Below are positions 1 to 8,477 of a stretch of 41,672 bases of DNA, one piece after another (positions within the stretch are counted from its first letter, which is position 1; every line of letters begins with the position of its first letter). The notes below the pieces were generated by a model. It was given only the letters and a program-made list of their open reading frames with translations, had not been told where the DNA came from and made no database searches. The translations under genes and the position numbers were made by a program. The stretch lies in NCBI GenBank assembly GCA_005882275.1, contig VBAK01000139.1, positions 1-41,672 of the forward strand. Direction: 5' to 3'. The stretch comes from Candidatus Segetimicrobium genomatis. GTDB taxonomy: Bacteria; Sysuimicrobiota; Sysuimicrobiia; Sysuimicrobiales; Segetimicrobiaceae.

Positions 1-219
1 CAGGCGGCGCCAGTCCGTGTACGCCGCCGGGGCGCCGTACCGCTGCGCCGCTTCCTGCACCCGATCGGCGGACCTGCCGGCCAGCGCCGCCAGCACCGGC
101 CGGACCGGAGGCGGCCAGAAGACGGTGGCGAGGCGCAGGATGGCCTGCAGATGGGCCCGGGCAACGCCATCGTAGCCGATGACGCCGATGCCGACCGACC
201 GCGGCGTGCCGGCCGTCAC
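1..219 (-). CDS. Gfo/Idh/MocA family oxidoreductase, N-terminal fragment
   Basis: The reading frame enters from the left edge and begins at a GTG at 217-219, giving the first 73 residues. The N-terminus has a hydrophobic strand followed by GVIGYDGVARAHLQAI, the dinucleotide-binding turn of a Rossmann fold. It then has a second strand and 'AGRSADRVQEAAQRYG', the region that follows the NAD(P)-binding helix in this family. Proteins of this family oxidise or reduce sugars, inositols and related alcohols with NAD(P). The rest of the protein, including the EKP-type catalytic motif, lies outside the window. The start is uncertain: a short ORF with a good Shine-Dalgarno sequence ends exactly across this GTG. 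Family assignment is fairly secure, substrate unknown. Confidence 0.75.
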   Translation of the reverse strand, partial: MTAGTPRSVGIGVIGYDGVARAHLQAILRLATVFWPPPVRPVLAALAGRSADRVQEAAQRYGAPAAYTDWRRL

Positions 220-367
220 CGCAGCCCCCGACCGAGTCTCCGGATCCCCGTCATGATGCCTCCGCGTCTTCGGCGGGCGCCTTTGCACAACCTTCATGCA
301 ATCTTTGTCGCCACGCAACAGAGCCCCGGTAAGGTTGATGACGACAACATTCCATTGGGGGTGAACG

Positions 368-691
368 ATGACGAAACATTGGAAGAAGATGGCTATGCTC
401 ATGCTGATGGGCCTGCTTGTTGCGGCCCCGATCGCGCCTCCTCACGCGGTCGCCCAGGGGGAGGGGTACGACAGAGCGATGAGCGCCGCGCAGGCGGCCC
501 TCGACAAGGCCACCAAAGCCCACAACGACATGATGATGCACATGGACTCGGTCATGAAGATGCCCATGACCGCGAACGAGAAGGCCATGATGCAGCAGAT
601 GCAGCAGATGGCCGCTGCGATCCAGGGCCTCGTGGAGACGAACAAGCAACTGCTCGAGGCGCTCAAAGAACTGAGGAAGCTGCAGAAGTAA
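368..691 (+). CDS. Small exported methionine-rich protein, unknown function
   Basis: A 107-residue protein not recognised as a named family. Residues 1-30 form a signal peptide: KHWKK, a hydrophobic core, then an AVAQ-type cleavage site. The mature part is a single long predicted helix with about twelve methionines in some 78 residues, clustered in MMMHMDSVMKMPM and MMQQMQQM. The C-terminus is a Lys/Leu-rich amphipathic or coiled-coil segment. Methionine clusters with a histidine recall periplasmic Cu(I)/Ag(I)-binding proteins, but no cysteine is present and no copper genes are nearby, so metal binding is only inference. The ATG is preceded by a GGGGGTG Shine-Dalgarno-like stretch. The gene is monocistronic and convergent with addA. 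Confidence 0.8.
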   Translation: MTKHWKKMAMLMLMGLLVAAPIAPPHAVAQGEGYDRAMSAAQAALDKATKAHNDMMMHMDSVMKMPMTANEKAMMQQMQQMAAAIQGLVETNKQLLEALKELRKLQK

Positions 692-737
692 GGCCGATCG
701 AAGCGTAGAGTGGTGCAAAGGTAACCCGGCATGCGTG
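690..737. repeat. Dispersed 48-nt element, copy 1
   Basis: It begins in the stop codon of the methionine-rich gene with AAGGCCGATCGAAGCGT, then an 8-nt variable segment, then GCAAAGGTAA and a 13-nt less conserved tail. A second copy lies at 16076-16123 in the same orientation. By eye the two match at 38 of 48 positions without gaps, with the two blocks of 17 and 10 nt identical. Neither copy is coding. Function unknown; it could be a genome-specific intergenic repeat, a protein-binding site or part of a structured RNA. Confidence 0.5.
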
Positions 738-738
738 G

Positions 739-764
739 GGCCGGCCCCCGCGGCGGGGCCGGCC
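739..764. terminator. GC-rich hairpin between convergent genes
   Basis: A perfect 10-bp inverted repeat, GGCCGGCCCC and GGGGCCGGCC, encloses a 6-nt loop. It sits between the ends of the methionine-rich gene and addA, where a bidirectional terminator would be expected. No T tract follows on either strand, so it would have to act as a non-canonical terminator or as an mRNA-stabilising structure. Confidence 0.5.
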
Positions 765-817
765 TCGGTCCCAGCCGGCGCCCGCGACCGCGTCACCGCT
801 CGCCGCACCCTCCCCCG

Positions 818-3800
818 TCAGCCTCCGGCGCGATCCGGCGCGGGCGGACCCTCCTCGACGTACAGGAAGACCACCTCCCCGGTCACCGTCCCGGGAACCA
901 CGCGCCGCACCACCGCCAGGTACTGTTCGAGCTGCGTGGAGTAAATGGCTCGGAGAGCGCCGTGCTGATCCGCGCTCACCGCATCGGTCTTGAAGTCAAT
1001 GACCGCCGTCCCGTCCGGTCCCGCCACGACCATATCCATCGCCCCCTCGACGACCCCTTGGGGACCGGCCGCGGCGAATGGGACCTCCCGATGGACCCGC
1101 GCGCCCGGGGCGAGCCGGCTGCCGGCGGCGGTCAGCGCCGCCCGGACGAGGGCGACCGCACGGTGCTCGACCGCATCGCTCAGCCCTGCCTGCTTTGCGA
1201 AGTACGCGGCATACACCTCGGCGAGGTCGGGCCGGTCGAGGGGGATCACCGCCAGGACGGCGTGCACCAGCGCGCCGAGCGCGCGGCCCCCCGGCTCGAA
1301 TTCCAGAGCGGCCCTCAGGGACTCCAGCGCTCGCAGCGCCTCATGGTCGACGAGCGCAGACGGGTTTTGCACGGGATCGGGCGCGCCCGCCGAGAGCGCC
1401 GCGGCCTCGCGCGCCCGCACCCACGCGCCGCGTTCCCGGACCGCGGGGTCCGCCTCAGACGCAGGGCCGTCGGGGAGCCGCATCCGGACGGGGGGCGCGT
1501 CGTCCGCCGCCCTCGGGATCCCCTCGCCGTCGACGACCAGCCAGCCCCGGTGGGTCTTGCCCCATTCCGGACGGTCCGGGAGAAAACTGTCCAGGTCCTC
1601 CTGGATGCTGCCCTTCGGGCTGCCCTTCGCGGGACGGGGGAACACAGGCAGGATCAGCGCGTCCTTCGCCCGGGTCATGGCCACGTACAGCACGCGCAGA
1701 CGTTCGGCGTCGCTGCGCCGGCTCTGGTCATCCTTCAGCGCTTCGTACTCCTGCGACTGGATCGGCCAGTCGCGGACCTTCCCCACATGCGCGGCGGCCC
1801 GCGCGCCGGCCCGCTGGATCAGCAGATGGTCGACCCGGCCGCCCGGGCCGCGGCCGAGATCGGGGATGACCACGATCGGAAACTCCAGCCCCTTGGCCGC
1901 GTGAATGGACATGATTCGCACGACATCGTCGCCTTCTTCGACCGTGGGCGACTCGGCCTCGTCCACGGCCTCCTCTTCCATGTCGCGCAGCCAGTGGACG
2001 AACGCCCGAAAGGTCAGGATCCCGCTCTCTTCGAGGGCGCGCGCCAGGGTCACCACCTTCTTCACATTCGCGACCCGCTGCTCTCCCTGCGGCAGGAGCA
2101 GGAACGTCTCCAGCACATGGGTGCGCGCCAGGACCTCCTCCACCATCCGGGGGACGCTCAGTTGGAGGCGCGCCCGATGGAGGTCGCGCAGCACCGCGTA
2201 CGCCGCCGCGATGCTCTCCGGCGCGGCCGTCCCGGCCGACCTCTCAGGCGCGGGGGGCGCGGCCGCGGCGCGATAATCCAGCGACCCGGCGGCCGCGGCG
2301 ACGAACTCGTAGACGTCGCGGTCCGAGCAGCCAAACAGCGGGGACCGCAGCGCTCCCCAGACGGCGACCGGATCGGTCGGATGCTCGACCGCGTGCAGCA
2401 CGTTGAGCAGCCACCCAATCTCTTCGCGCCGGTAAAAGGTCCGGCTGCTCGTCACCCGGTACGGGATCTGGCAGCGGGTGAGCGCGTCTTCGTAGAGCCC
2501 CACGTCGCTCATCCCGCGGAAGAGCAGCGCCACGTCGCCGAACCGGGCCGGCCGCCTGTCCGCTCCGATCTTCCAGGTCCCGCGATCGATGTGGTGGCGG
2601 AGGAACGCGGCGAGCACCTCCGCCTCGCGCCGGCGGCGGGTGGCGACGTCCGTCTCTTCGGGGTCCTGCTTTCCCGGGTAGAGCAGCATCAGGGCCGGGG
2701 AATCGTCCGACGCCCGGGTCCCGGGAGAGGGGTTCAACGCCACGTAGTCGGGCTGATACCGGCCGTCGGGCGGCCGACGCATCCGGCCCTGGAAGATCTC
2801 GTTGACGGCGGTGAGGACCGGCGCGGCCGAGCGGAAATTGGCCGTGATGTCCTCCACGCCTCCCGAGCGCAGCAGCACCTCCTTGGCCCGCTCGTAGGTC
2901 TCGATGTCCGCCCGCCGGAAGGCGTAGATCGACTGCTTGGGATCGCCCACGATGAACAGCTTCCCCGGCCGGAGGAGCACCTGGTCCCAGGCCGGGGCGC
3001 GGGCGCCGTCCTCGGCCAGGAAAAAGACGACCTCGGCCTGCAGCGGGTCCGTATCCTGAAATTCGTCCACCAGGATCGCATCGAAGCGGCGCTGGAAGTA
3101 GGCGCGGACCTCGCGGTTGTCGCGGAGGAGGTCGCGCGCCTTGAGCAGGAGGTCGTCGAAATCGAGGACCCCCTCCCGCGCCTTCAGGGCCTGGTAGACG
3201 CCGGCGTAGCCCCGCAGCCAGTTCACCGCGCCCGCGGTCAGCCGGTGGGCGTGCGCGGCGCGGAGCGCCTCGAGGTCGTCCCCAAGGGCGGCGAGGCGAT
3301 CCCTGATCCGGGTGAGCACGCCGGAGGTCCAGTTGCCCTGACTCCCCCGCACCTTGAGCTTCAGCCCGCTGAGGATCCCGCGGCGCACCTCCGCGTCGCC
3401 CAGCCGGGCGAACAGATCGAGCGTCCGTTCCAAGTCGCGCAGGGCGTCCGCGGCCGCGTCGGAGGGCACGAGGCAGTCGGTTCCGATCCCGGCGATGCAG
3501 GCGCGCATCTGGGGCGCGGCCGCCTTGAGCCAGTCGAGGGGGTCCCGCGGAGCCGGCCCGCCATCCCAGGGCTCGACCACGACATCCCGGTACCGCAGCA
3601 GCGCGTCTCCCACGCTGCGCAGGTGCCCCAGCGACACCCCGCACTCGATCAATTCCCGGAGCGCACCCCCGCCGGCATCTTTCTGGCCTTCCAGCCAGCG
3701 GTCCCACGCCTCCGTGCGGAACAGCGACGCGCTCAACTCGTCGGCGACCGTGAACGCGGGGTCCACCCCCGCCTCCACGGGCCGCTCCCTCAGGAGATCG

Positions 3801-4129
3801 GCCGCAAACGCGTGGATCGTCGAGATGGGGGCGATCTCGAGATCCTCGAGCGCCGTCCGGAACCGCTCGCGCGCGGCGCCGACGTCGTGGAGGCGCGACT
3901 CGATCCGCTCCCGGATCTTGACGCGCAGCTCGGCGGCGGCTTTCTCGGTGAACGTGATCGCGACGACGGCGGCCAGGCGCGCGCGGCCGGAGGCCACCAG
4001 GGATTCGACCCGGTCCACGAGCAATTGCGTCTTCCCGGTCCCGGCGCCGGCCTCGACGACGAAATTGCGGTCGAGCTCGGTGCGGATGCGCGCGCGGGCG
4101 GCTTCGTCGCGCAGCGGCGCCGCCATCAT
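818..4129 (-). CDS. addA: UvrD/AddA-type ATP-dependent helicase-nuclease
   Basis: A 1103-residue AddA/RecB-like superfamily 1 helicase that unwinds and degrades broken DNA ends, preparing 3' tails for RecA. Seen in order: Walker A AGAGTGKT (27-34), motif Ia ITFTEKAAAELR, DFDDLL, Walker B LVDEFQDTDPLQ, motif III GDPKQSIYAFR, motif IV NFRS, motif V IHAAKGLEFP and motif VI YVAMTRAKD. A RecB-family nuclease domain follows at the C-terminus with VIDFKTD and a downstream YSTQLEQYL segment. The chosen ATG at 4127-4129 overlaps the stop of the upstream addB-like gene (ATGA), so the two are translationally coupled. A longer in-frame start would lie inside the upstream gene and is unlikely. Length is close to typical AddA. 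Confidence 0.93.
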   Translation of the reverse strand: MMAAPLRDEAARARIRTELDRNFVVEAGAGTGKTQLLVDRVESLVASGRARLAAVVAITFTEKAAAELRVKIRERIESRLHDVGAARERFRTALEDLEIAPISTIHAFAADLLRERPVEAGVDPAFTVADELSASLFRTEAWDRWLEGQKDAGGGALRELIECGVSLGHLRSVGDALLRYRDVVVEPWDGGPAPRDPLDWLKAAAPQMRACIAGIGTDCLVPSDAAADALRDLERTLDLFARLGDAEVRRGILSGLKLKVRGSQGNWTSGVLTRIRDRLAALGDDLEALRAAHAHRLTAGAVNWLRGYAGVYQALKAREGVLDFDDLLLKARDLLRDNREVRAYFQRRFDAILVDEFQDTDPLQAEVVFFLAEDGARAPAWDQVLLRPGKLFIVGDPKQSIYAFRRADIETYERAKEVLLRSGGVEDITANFRSAAPVLTAVNEIFQGRMRRPPDGRYQPDYVALNPSPGTRASDDSPALMLLYPGKQDPEETDVATRRRREAEVLAAFLRHHIDRGTWKIGADRRPARFGDVALLFRGMSDVGLYEDALTRCQIPYRVTSSRTFYRREEIGWLLNVLHAVEHPTDPVAVWGALRSPLFGCSDRDVYEFVAAAAGSLDYRAAAAPPAPERSAGTAAPESIAAAYAVLRDLHRARLQLSVPRMVEEVLARTHVLETFLLLPQGEQRVANVKKVVTLARALEESGILTFRAFVHWLRDMEEEAVDEAESPTVEEGDDVVRIMSIHAAKGLEFPIVVIPDLGRGPGGRVDHLLIQRAGARAAAHVGKVRDWPIQSQEYEALKDDQSRRSDAERLRVLYVAMTRAKDALILPVFPRPAKGSPKGSIQEDLDSFLPDRPEWGKTHRGWLVVDGEGIPRAADDAPPVRMRLPDGPASEADPAVRERGAWVRAREAAALSAGAPDPVQNPSALVDHEALRALESLRAALEFEPGGRALGALVHAVLAVIPLDRPDLAEVYAAYFAKQAGLSDAVEHRAVALVRAALTAAGSRLAPGARVHREVPFAAAGPQGVVEGAMDMVVAGPDGTAVIDFKTDAVSADQHGALRAIYSTQLEQYLAVVRRVVPGTVTGEVVFLYVEEGPPAPDRAGG

Positions 4130-7100
4130 TCGAGCTCCCACATCGCGGTCAGGGCCGCGATGGCGGGATCCCGCTGCTTCCGCTCGACCAGCCGCACGCG
4201 CCCGTGGCCGCACACCGGCTGGAAGGAACAGTACGTGCAGTGGTCCCCGTTCTTCCCGGGGCGCTGCGGGAACACGCCCGCCGCGATCCCGTCCGCGATC
4301 GTCTTGAGGATGAGCGTGAACTCGCCGGACCGCGCCTCCAAGGTTTGGCGGCTGAAGCCGACGCGCTTGTAGCCGCCCTTTCCGGTGGCATAATAATAGA
4401 AGGCTTCGGACGTTCGGGCGGCGATGCCGTGGTGGGCGAGCATCGCGTCGGCCGCCCGAATGTACAGCGGGAGCTGCAGGCTCTGCCCGCCGCGAAACTG
4501 GTCGCTTTTCTCCCCGTAGATCATCCCGGTCTTGTAGTCGATCACCCGGGCGGCCCCGCGCTGGTCGAGGTCGATCCGGTCGATGAATCCGGTAAACCGC
4601 ATGGGCCGGCCATCAACGGGCAGCTCCAGCGGGTGGGGCATCGACCCGGGCGGTGGAGTCACCCAGGCAGGCGTGGGGCCGAACCTCGCTTCGAAGTAGG
4701 CGGGCACAAATCCGGGGGGCTCGGCGAGCTCGAAGGACAGGACGCCTTCGAGGTCGGTGAGGATGCGCGCCTTCTCCACCTCCCACATGAACCGATAGCC
4801 GACCGCCCCGCTCTTCTCGAACCCGGTACACACCTCATCCGCGATCGTCCGCAGCCGTCGCCGGCACTCCTCCAGATCCTCCGCGCGCACCGGCACCAGG
4901 CCGTTCTGCACGAGTTGGGAGAAGAACCGGTCGAGGATGTCGTGGAGCAGCGCGCCGCGGTCGAGGGGCGTGATGGTCTCCACCGCTTCCGGCTCCTGGA
5001 TCTCCCGAACTCCGAGGATCCGCTCGCCGAAGAACTTGAAGGGACACAGCCCGTAGGTCTCCAGCTGCGTGGCCGCCAGCGTGGGCGGCGGCTCCACGGC
5101 CGCGCCCAGGACCCCGTCGTACTCGGTGAACGTCCGCCGGCCCCAGCGCCGGTCCTCGGCCCTGGTACCGCGCACGAGCGCAGGCAGCCCGGGCAGCCCC
5201 CGGAGCAGCTGCGGATCGCGCGAGGCGACGGCGCGCGAGACGCGGGCGAGGTCCCAGTCCGCCGGCCTGAGCGACTCGCCGTCCCCGGCCACGCGCCCGA
5301 GGGGGATCCGGTCGGTCAGCGTCCCCAGCGTCTCGTACCGCGCGGGCCGGCCGGTCAGCGCCTCGGCGACGCGCAGCAGATAATGCGACGCGACCCGCAC
5401 CTGGCCGGTGGCGGCATCGAGCCGCGGGAAGGAGAAGATCAGCCGGGCCGCGGCCGCCCCCAGCGCGTGGCTGAACGTGAACCGCTCCTCGGCGGCCCGG
5501 TGGACCCGCTGCGCCAGGGCGGTGCCGTATCGCGCGTTCAGCGCATCCCGCTCGGCGTCGAGCAGGATGGGATCCTGCCGGGCCGGCGCAGGAAAGGAGC
5601 GCTCGACCAGTCCCGGGATGAGCACCAGCTGAAACGGCAGGCCGAGCGCGCCGCCGAGGGATGACACGATGACGCGGCCGGTCCGGTAGACATCGGCCGG
5701 CGGGCTGCGCTCGGCGAGCAGATCCTCCAAGAGGCCGGCGAACGTCTCGAAGGTGACCTCTTCATCCGCCATCTTGGTGCGCGCCACCGAGGCCAGCGCC
5801 TGCACGGCGTCCTGGTCGTCGGCGTCCAGCGACGCCACCGTCTGGAGCGCGCGCAGCAGTCCGGCCATCAGCGCGCCGATCGTCCCGCGGTCCGGAATCG
5901 CCTCGCACCGCTTCAGCAGGACGTTCATCACGTACTCAAACGCCTGGACGGACCGGAGGTCCCGCTCGACCTGCCGGAGCCGCGCAGGGTCCTGGGCGCC
6001 CGCCGCCTCATCGACGAGGCGCTTCTTCCGCCATTCCAGCCGCCGGCGGAGGGCGGGGATGCGCCGCCAGTGCTCGCGCCCCATGACGATTCCGGCCTCC
6101 CGGCTGTACCGGTCCCAGTCGGCGGGAGAGGCATCGGGGTCGGCCCTGAGCATCGAGCCGCGCAGCGGGGCCAGGCCCAGGAATTCCATCACCTCGGCCC
6201 GGGGATACTGCGATCGACGGATGCGGACCAGCAGCCGGAGCAGCCGCCCGGCCAGCGTGTCCCGCAGGAGCCTGCCGTCCAGGAACACGTGCGGGATGCC
6301 GGCCGACTCCAAGACGTCGCGGATGGTCCGCTCGTACGCGGCAGGCTGCCGCAACAGAACGCCCACGTCGGAGAACGAGGCGCCCGGACGCGCAGCGTAC
6401 GCGAGGATCTGCCGGGCCACCTCCTGGATCTCCTGAGCCACACCCGGGGCCGAGATGATCTTCACCTCACAGGTCACCGGCCGGCGCCCCACGGCCTCAT
6501 CGGGCCCGGAGGGCTCGTGGAAGACCTCGCGGGCGAGAGCGGCCGGACCCGAGACGGCGCCCCCGTCGGCGTCCACCTCCGGCGCAAACCCCTGCGCCGC
6601 GAGCCAGGCCGTCAGGGGGAGCGTGTGCCCCGCGACATCGTCGGGCATGAACACGTACCCCGAGCGTCCTTCCAGGCACGCCTCGAGGAACCGCTGTTCC
6701 AGCGTGTTGAGCTCGGCGAACCCGTAGAGGCAGATGGCCAGCGACCCGGCCAGCGCGGCGCTCGACCGCGCGGCCAGGGAGGCCATGGCGAGCCGCTCGC
6801 TCCAATCGAAGCAGCCCGCCTCAACTTGAAGGAACTCGATCTCCCGGTAGATCTGCGCGAGTTCCTCGAGCTTCTTCGAGCCGTGGTCCGCCGCAAATGC
6901 TTCAAGCTGATCGGCGGTGACGCCGGCCTTCTTGAGGTCGGTCACGCTGGACAGCACCGCCCGAGGCGTCCCGGGGGACTCCCGGATGGGAGCCAGGTAG
7001 CCGACGGCGGGGACCCTGGCCTTGATCGCCTTGCGCGCGATCAGGAAGTCGCCCAGGGGCGGCAGCGCCACGCGCCCGGACGCCGCGAGCCGCTCACACG

Positions 7101-7320
7101 CCACCAGTTCGGCCAGATCGGGGAACGTGAGGAACCGCACGTTGAAGCACACCCCAGACCGGCGGGCCACCGTCCGCATCAGGTGGCGTCCCAGCACATG
7201 GGTCGGCACCAGCACGTGGATGGGGTTCAGGGGGTCGCCGGCGCGGAGAGCCCCGACGACCTCGCAGAAGGCGTTCTCGAGGGTCGGGTGAAATGGCGCG
7301 GTTCGCAGGTACCGCTTCAT
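4126..7320 (-). CDS. addB: AddB-like PD-(D/E)XK nuclease with Fe-S cluster
   Basis: A 1064-residue partner of AddA. The C-terminal domain carries GFIDRID and RVIDYKTG (catalytic D928 and K930), then GGQSLQLPLYI, the PD-(D/E)XK nuclease pattern. Cys759 in a LCPFKFF context and C1028, C1031 and C1037 in HCTYCSFQPVC match the four-cysteine iron-sulfur cluster that staples the AddB nuclease domain. The N-terminal half is helicase-like, but I find no Walker A motif: the expected place reads PTHVLGRHLM. It is therefore probably the inactivated helicase arm that scans DNA, as in AddB-type subunits. It is the first gene of a two-gene unit overlapping addA by 4 nt. The pairing makes the assignment strong, though the protein is divergent. 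Confidence 0.88.
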   Translation of the reverse strand: MKRYLRTAPFHPTLENAFCEVVGALRAGDPLNPIHVLVPTHVLGRHLMRTVARRSGVCFNVRFLTFPDLAELVACERLAASGRVALPPLGDFLIARKAIKARVPAVGYLAPIRESPGTPRAVLSSVTDLKKAGVTADQLEAFAADHGSKKLEELAQIYREIEFLQVEAGCFDWSERLAMASLAARSSAALAGSLAICLYGFAELNTLEQRFLEACLEGRSGYVFMPDDVAGHTLPLTAWLAAQGFAPEVDADGGAVSGPAALAREVFHEPSGPDEAVGRRPVTCEVKIISAPGVAQEIQEVARQILAYAARPGASFSDVGVLLRQPAAYERTIRDVLESAGIPHVFLDGRLLRDTLAGRLLRLLVRIRRSQYPRAEVMEFLGLAPLRGSMLRADPDASPADWDRYSREAGIVMGREHWRRIPALRRRLEWRKKRLVDEAAGAQDPARLRQVERDLRSVQAFEYVMNVLLKRCEAIPDRGTIGALMAGLLRALQTVASLDADDQDAVQALASVARTKMADEEVTFETFAGLLEDLLAERSPPADVYRTGRVIVSSLGGALGLPFQLVLIPGLVERSFPAPARQDPILLDAERDALNARYGTALAQRVHRAAEERFTFSHALGAAAARLIFSFPRLDAATGQVRVASHYLLRVAEALTGRPARYETLGTLTDRIPLGRVAGDGESLRPADWDLARVSRAVASRDPQLLRGLPGLPALVRGTRAEDRRWGRRTFTEYDGVLGAAVEPPPTLAATQLETYGLCPFKFFGERILGVREIQEPEAVETITPLDRGALLHDILDRFFSQLVQNGLVPVRAEDLEECRRRLRTIADEVCTGFEKSGAVGYRFMWEVEKARILTDLEGVLSFELAEPPGFVPAYFEARFGPTPAWVTPPPGSMPHPLELPVDGRPMRFTGFIDRIDLDQRGAARVIDYKTGMIYGEKSDQFRGGQSLQLPLYIRAADAMLAHHGIAARTSEAFYYYATGKGGYKRVGFSRQTLEARSGEFTLILKTIADGIAAGVFPQRPGKNGDHCTYCSFQPVCGHGRVRLVERKQRDPAIAALTAMWELE

Positions 7321-7383
7321 CGGCGCGGCCTTCCGTGGGAGCCGTAAGCTTGGGAGCCGTCTGCTTGATCCGTCTACTCCTGG

Positions 7384-7389
7384 ATTGTA
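7384..7389 (-). promoter_or_regulatory. Possible -10 element for addBA
   Basis: On the minus strand TACAAT, within TATACAAT, lies about 64 nt upstream of the addB start in an otherwise GC-rich stretch. No convincing -35 is found 16-18 nt further upstream, so this is a weak assignment. Confidence 0.3.
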
Positions 7390-7434
7390 TACCCTCCGGC
7401 GCGGCCCGGCGGCGGTCCCGGACGCACGCGCATG

Positions 7435-7647
7435 CTACATGCGGGCATCCGGAGCCTTGACGGCCCGCCAGAGCGAGAGGACGAGGACCAGCCCGACGGC
7501 GAGCGGCAGCCACAGCCAGGCGCCGGCATGGCTGCGCGCCATCCGGGCCCCGAGGGCCAGCGCCAGGACCGCGCCCACCGCGATCGTCCAATCGTCACCG
7601 ATGATGAAGTTGTACCAGAACGCGAGGAAGCCGGTCAGATATTTCAT
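7435..7647 (-). CDS. Small membrane protein
   Basis: A 70-residue protein starting MKYLTGFLAFWYNFIIGDDW, with two predicted transmembrane segments: one after DDW (TIAVGAVLALALGARMA) and one around AWLWLPLAVGLVLVLSLW. The ATG at 7645-7647 follows a GGGGGAT stretch and comes 4 nt after the stop of the larger membrane protein upstream, so the two are probably co-transcribed and may interact. I do not recognise a named family. The sequence around FWYNFIIGDDW is distinctive and would be a useful search seed. Confidence 0.65.
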   Translation of the reverse strand: MKYLTGFLAFWYNFIIGDDWTIAVGAVLALALGARMARSHAGAWLWLPLAVGLVLVLSLWRAVKAPDARM

Positions 7648-7651
7648 CCGG

Positions 7652-8410
7652 CTATCCCCCGCGAAGGGCCGCAACGGCACCCTGCTGCCGGCGGTAGCGG
7701 GACAGCGAGGCCACCAAGATCAGGGAGCAGACCGTGAGGAAGGCGAGAATCGCGACGAGCGCGCCGTCGGCCCCGGGCCAGTCGACGCCCGCGCCCTCGC
7801 CGCCCCAGAAGACCCCGAAGGTTGTCAGCATCAGCCCGACGGCAAACTTCAGCGTGTTCTCCGGCACCCGGCTCAGGGGGCGGGAGACCAGCACGCCGGT
7901 GGCCGAGACCAGCAGGACGGCCGCGGCGGCGCCGATCGCGGCCAGCTTGATCCCGCCCGGCGTGCCGCCGAACGTCAGGACGATAAAGGCCACCTCGGTG
8001 CCCTCGAGGAACACGCCCTTGAACGAGAGCGTGAACGCGTACCAGTCCATGCCCGCCCGGTCCGCGGGACCGGCCTCCCGGGCCAGCGCCATCTCCCGCT
8101 CGAACACCGCCGCTTCATCGTGCAGCGGGACGAAGCCGCTTGCGCGCAGGATGGCTTTGCGCAGCCACTGCATGCCGAACACCAGCAAGAGGAAGCCCAC
8201 GACCAGGCGCAGCACGCCGATGGGGATCAGGGTGAGGGCCGGACCCAGCGCGGCGACGAGGGCGGTGAGCGCCCCGAGGGCGGCCAGGACTCCGAGCCGG
8301 ACCGAGCGCCAGCCGCGCGTGATCCCAACCGCGAGCACGATCGTCAGCGCCTCCACCGTTTCCACGGCGGAGGCGAGAAAGGACGCCAGGATGAGGAACA
8401 TCCAGCTCAT
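7652..8410 (-). CDS. Predicted membrane protein, COG4280-like
   Basis: A 252-residue integral membrane protein with about six or seven hydrophobic segments. Two motifs occur at comparable positions in each half: ETVEALTIVLAVG near residue 17 and FLEGTEVAFIVLTFGG around residue 130. Such duplicated acidic/GT-containing motifs within membrane helices are seen in the COG4280 and LysE/UPF0016-type cation or small-solute transporters. The central loop (about 90-120) is charged and cytoplasmic or periplasmic. It is followed 4 nt later by a 70-residue membrane protein. The start is preceded by GGAGCCCCC. The transported substrate is unknown; the family assignment is from memory of motif layout. Confidence 0.7.
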   Translation of the reverse strand: MSWMFLILASFLASAVETVEALTIVLAVGITRGWRSVRLGVLAALGALTALVAALGPALTLIPIGVLRLVVGFLLLVFGMQWLRKAILRASGFVPLHDEAAVFEREMALAREAGPADRAGMDWYAFTLSFKGVFLEGTEVAFIVLTFGGTPGGIKLAAIGAAAAVLLVSATGVLVSRPLSRVPENTLKFAVGLMLTTFGVFWGGEGAGVDWPGADGALVAILAFLTVCSLILVASLSRYRRQQGAVAALRGG

Positions 8411-8477
8411 GCTCGAGGGGGCTCCTTACCAGAGAGTATGGCGTTTCGTTCACTTCGCTCCCGGCGAACTCCTGCGT

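Noticed and set aside
731-4372. Very long plus-strand open frame (over 1200 codons) opposite addA
   Set aside because: It is the antisense shadow of addA in high-GC sequence: the codon composition is Arg/Pro/Gly-rich, it has no family motifs, and it crosses the terminator-like hairpin.
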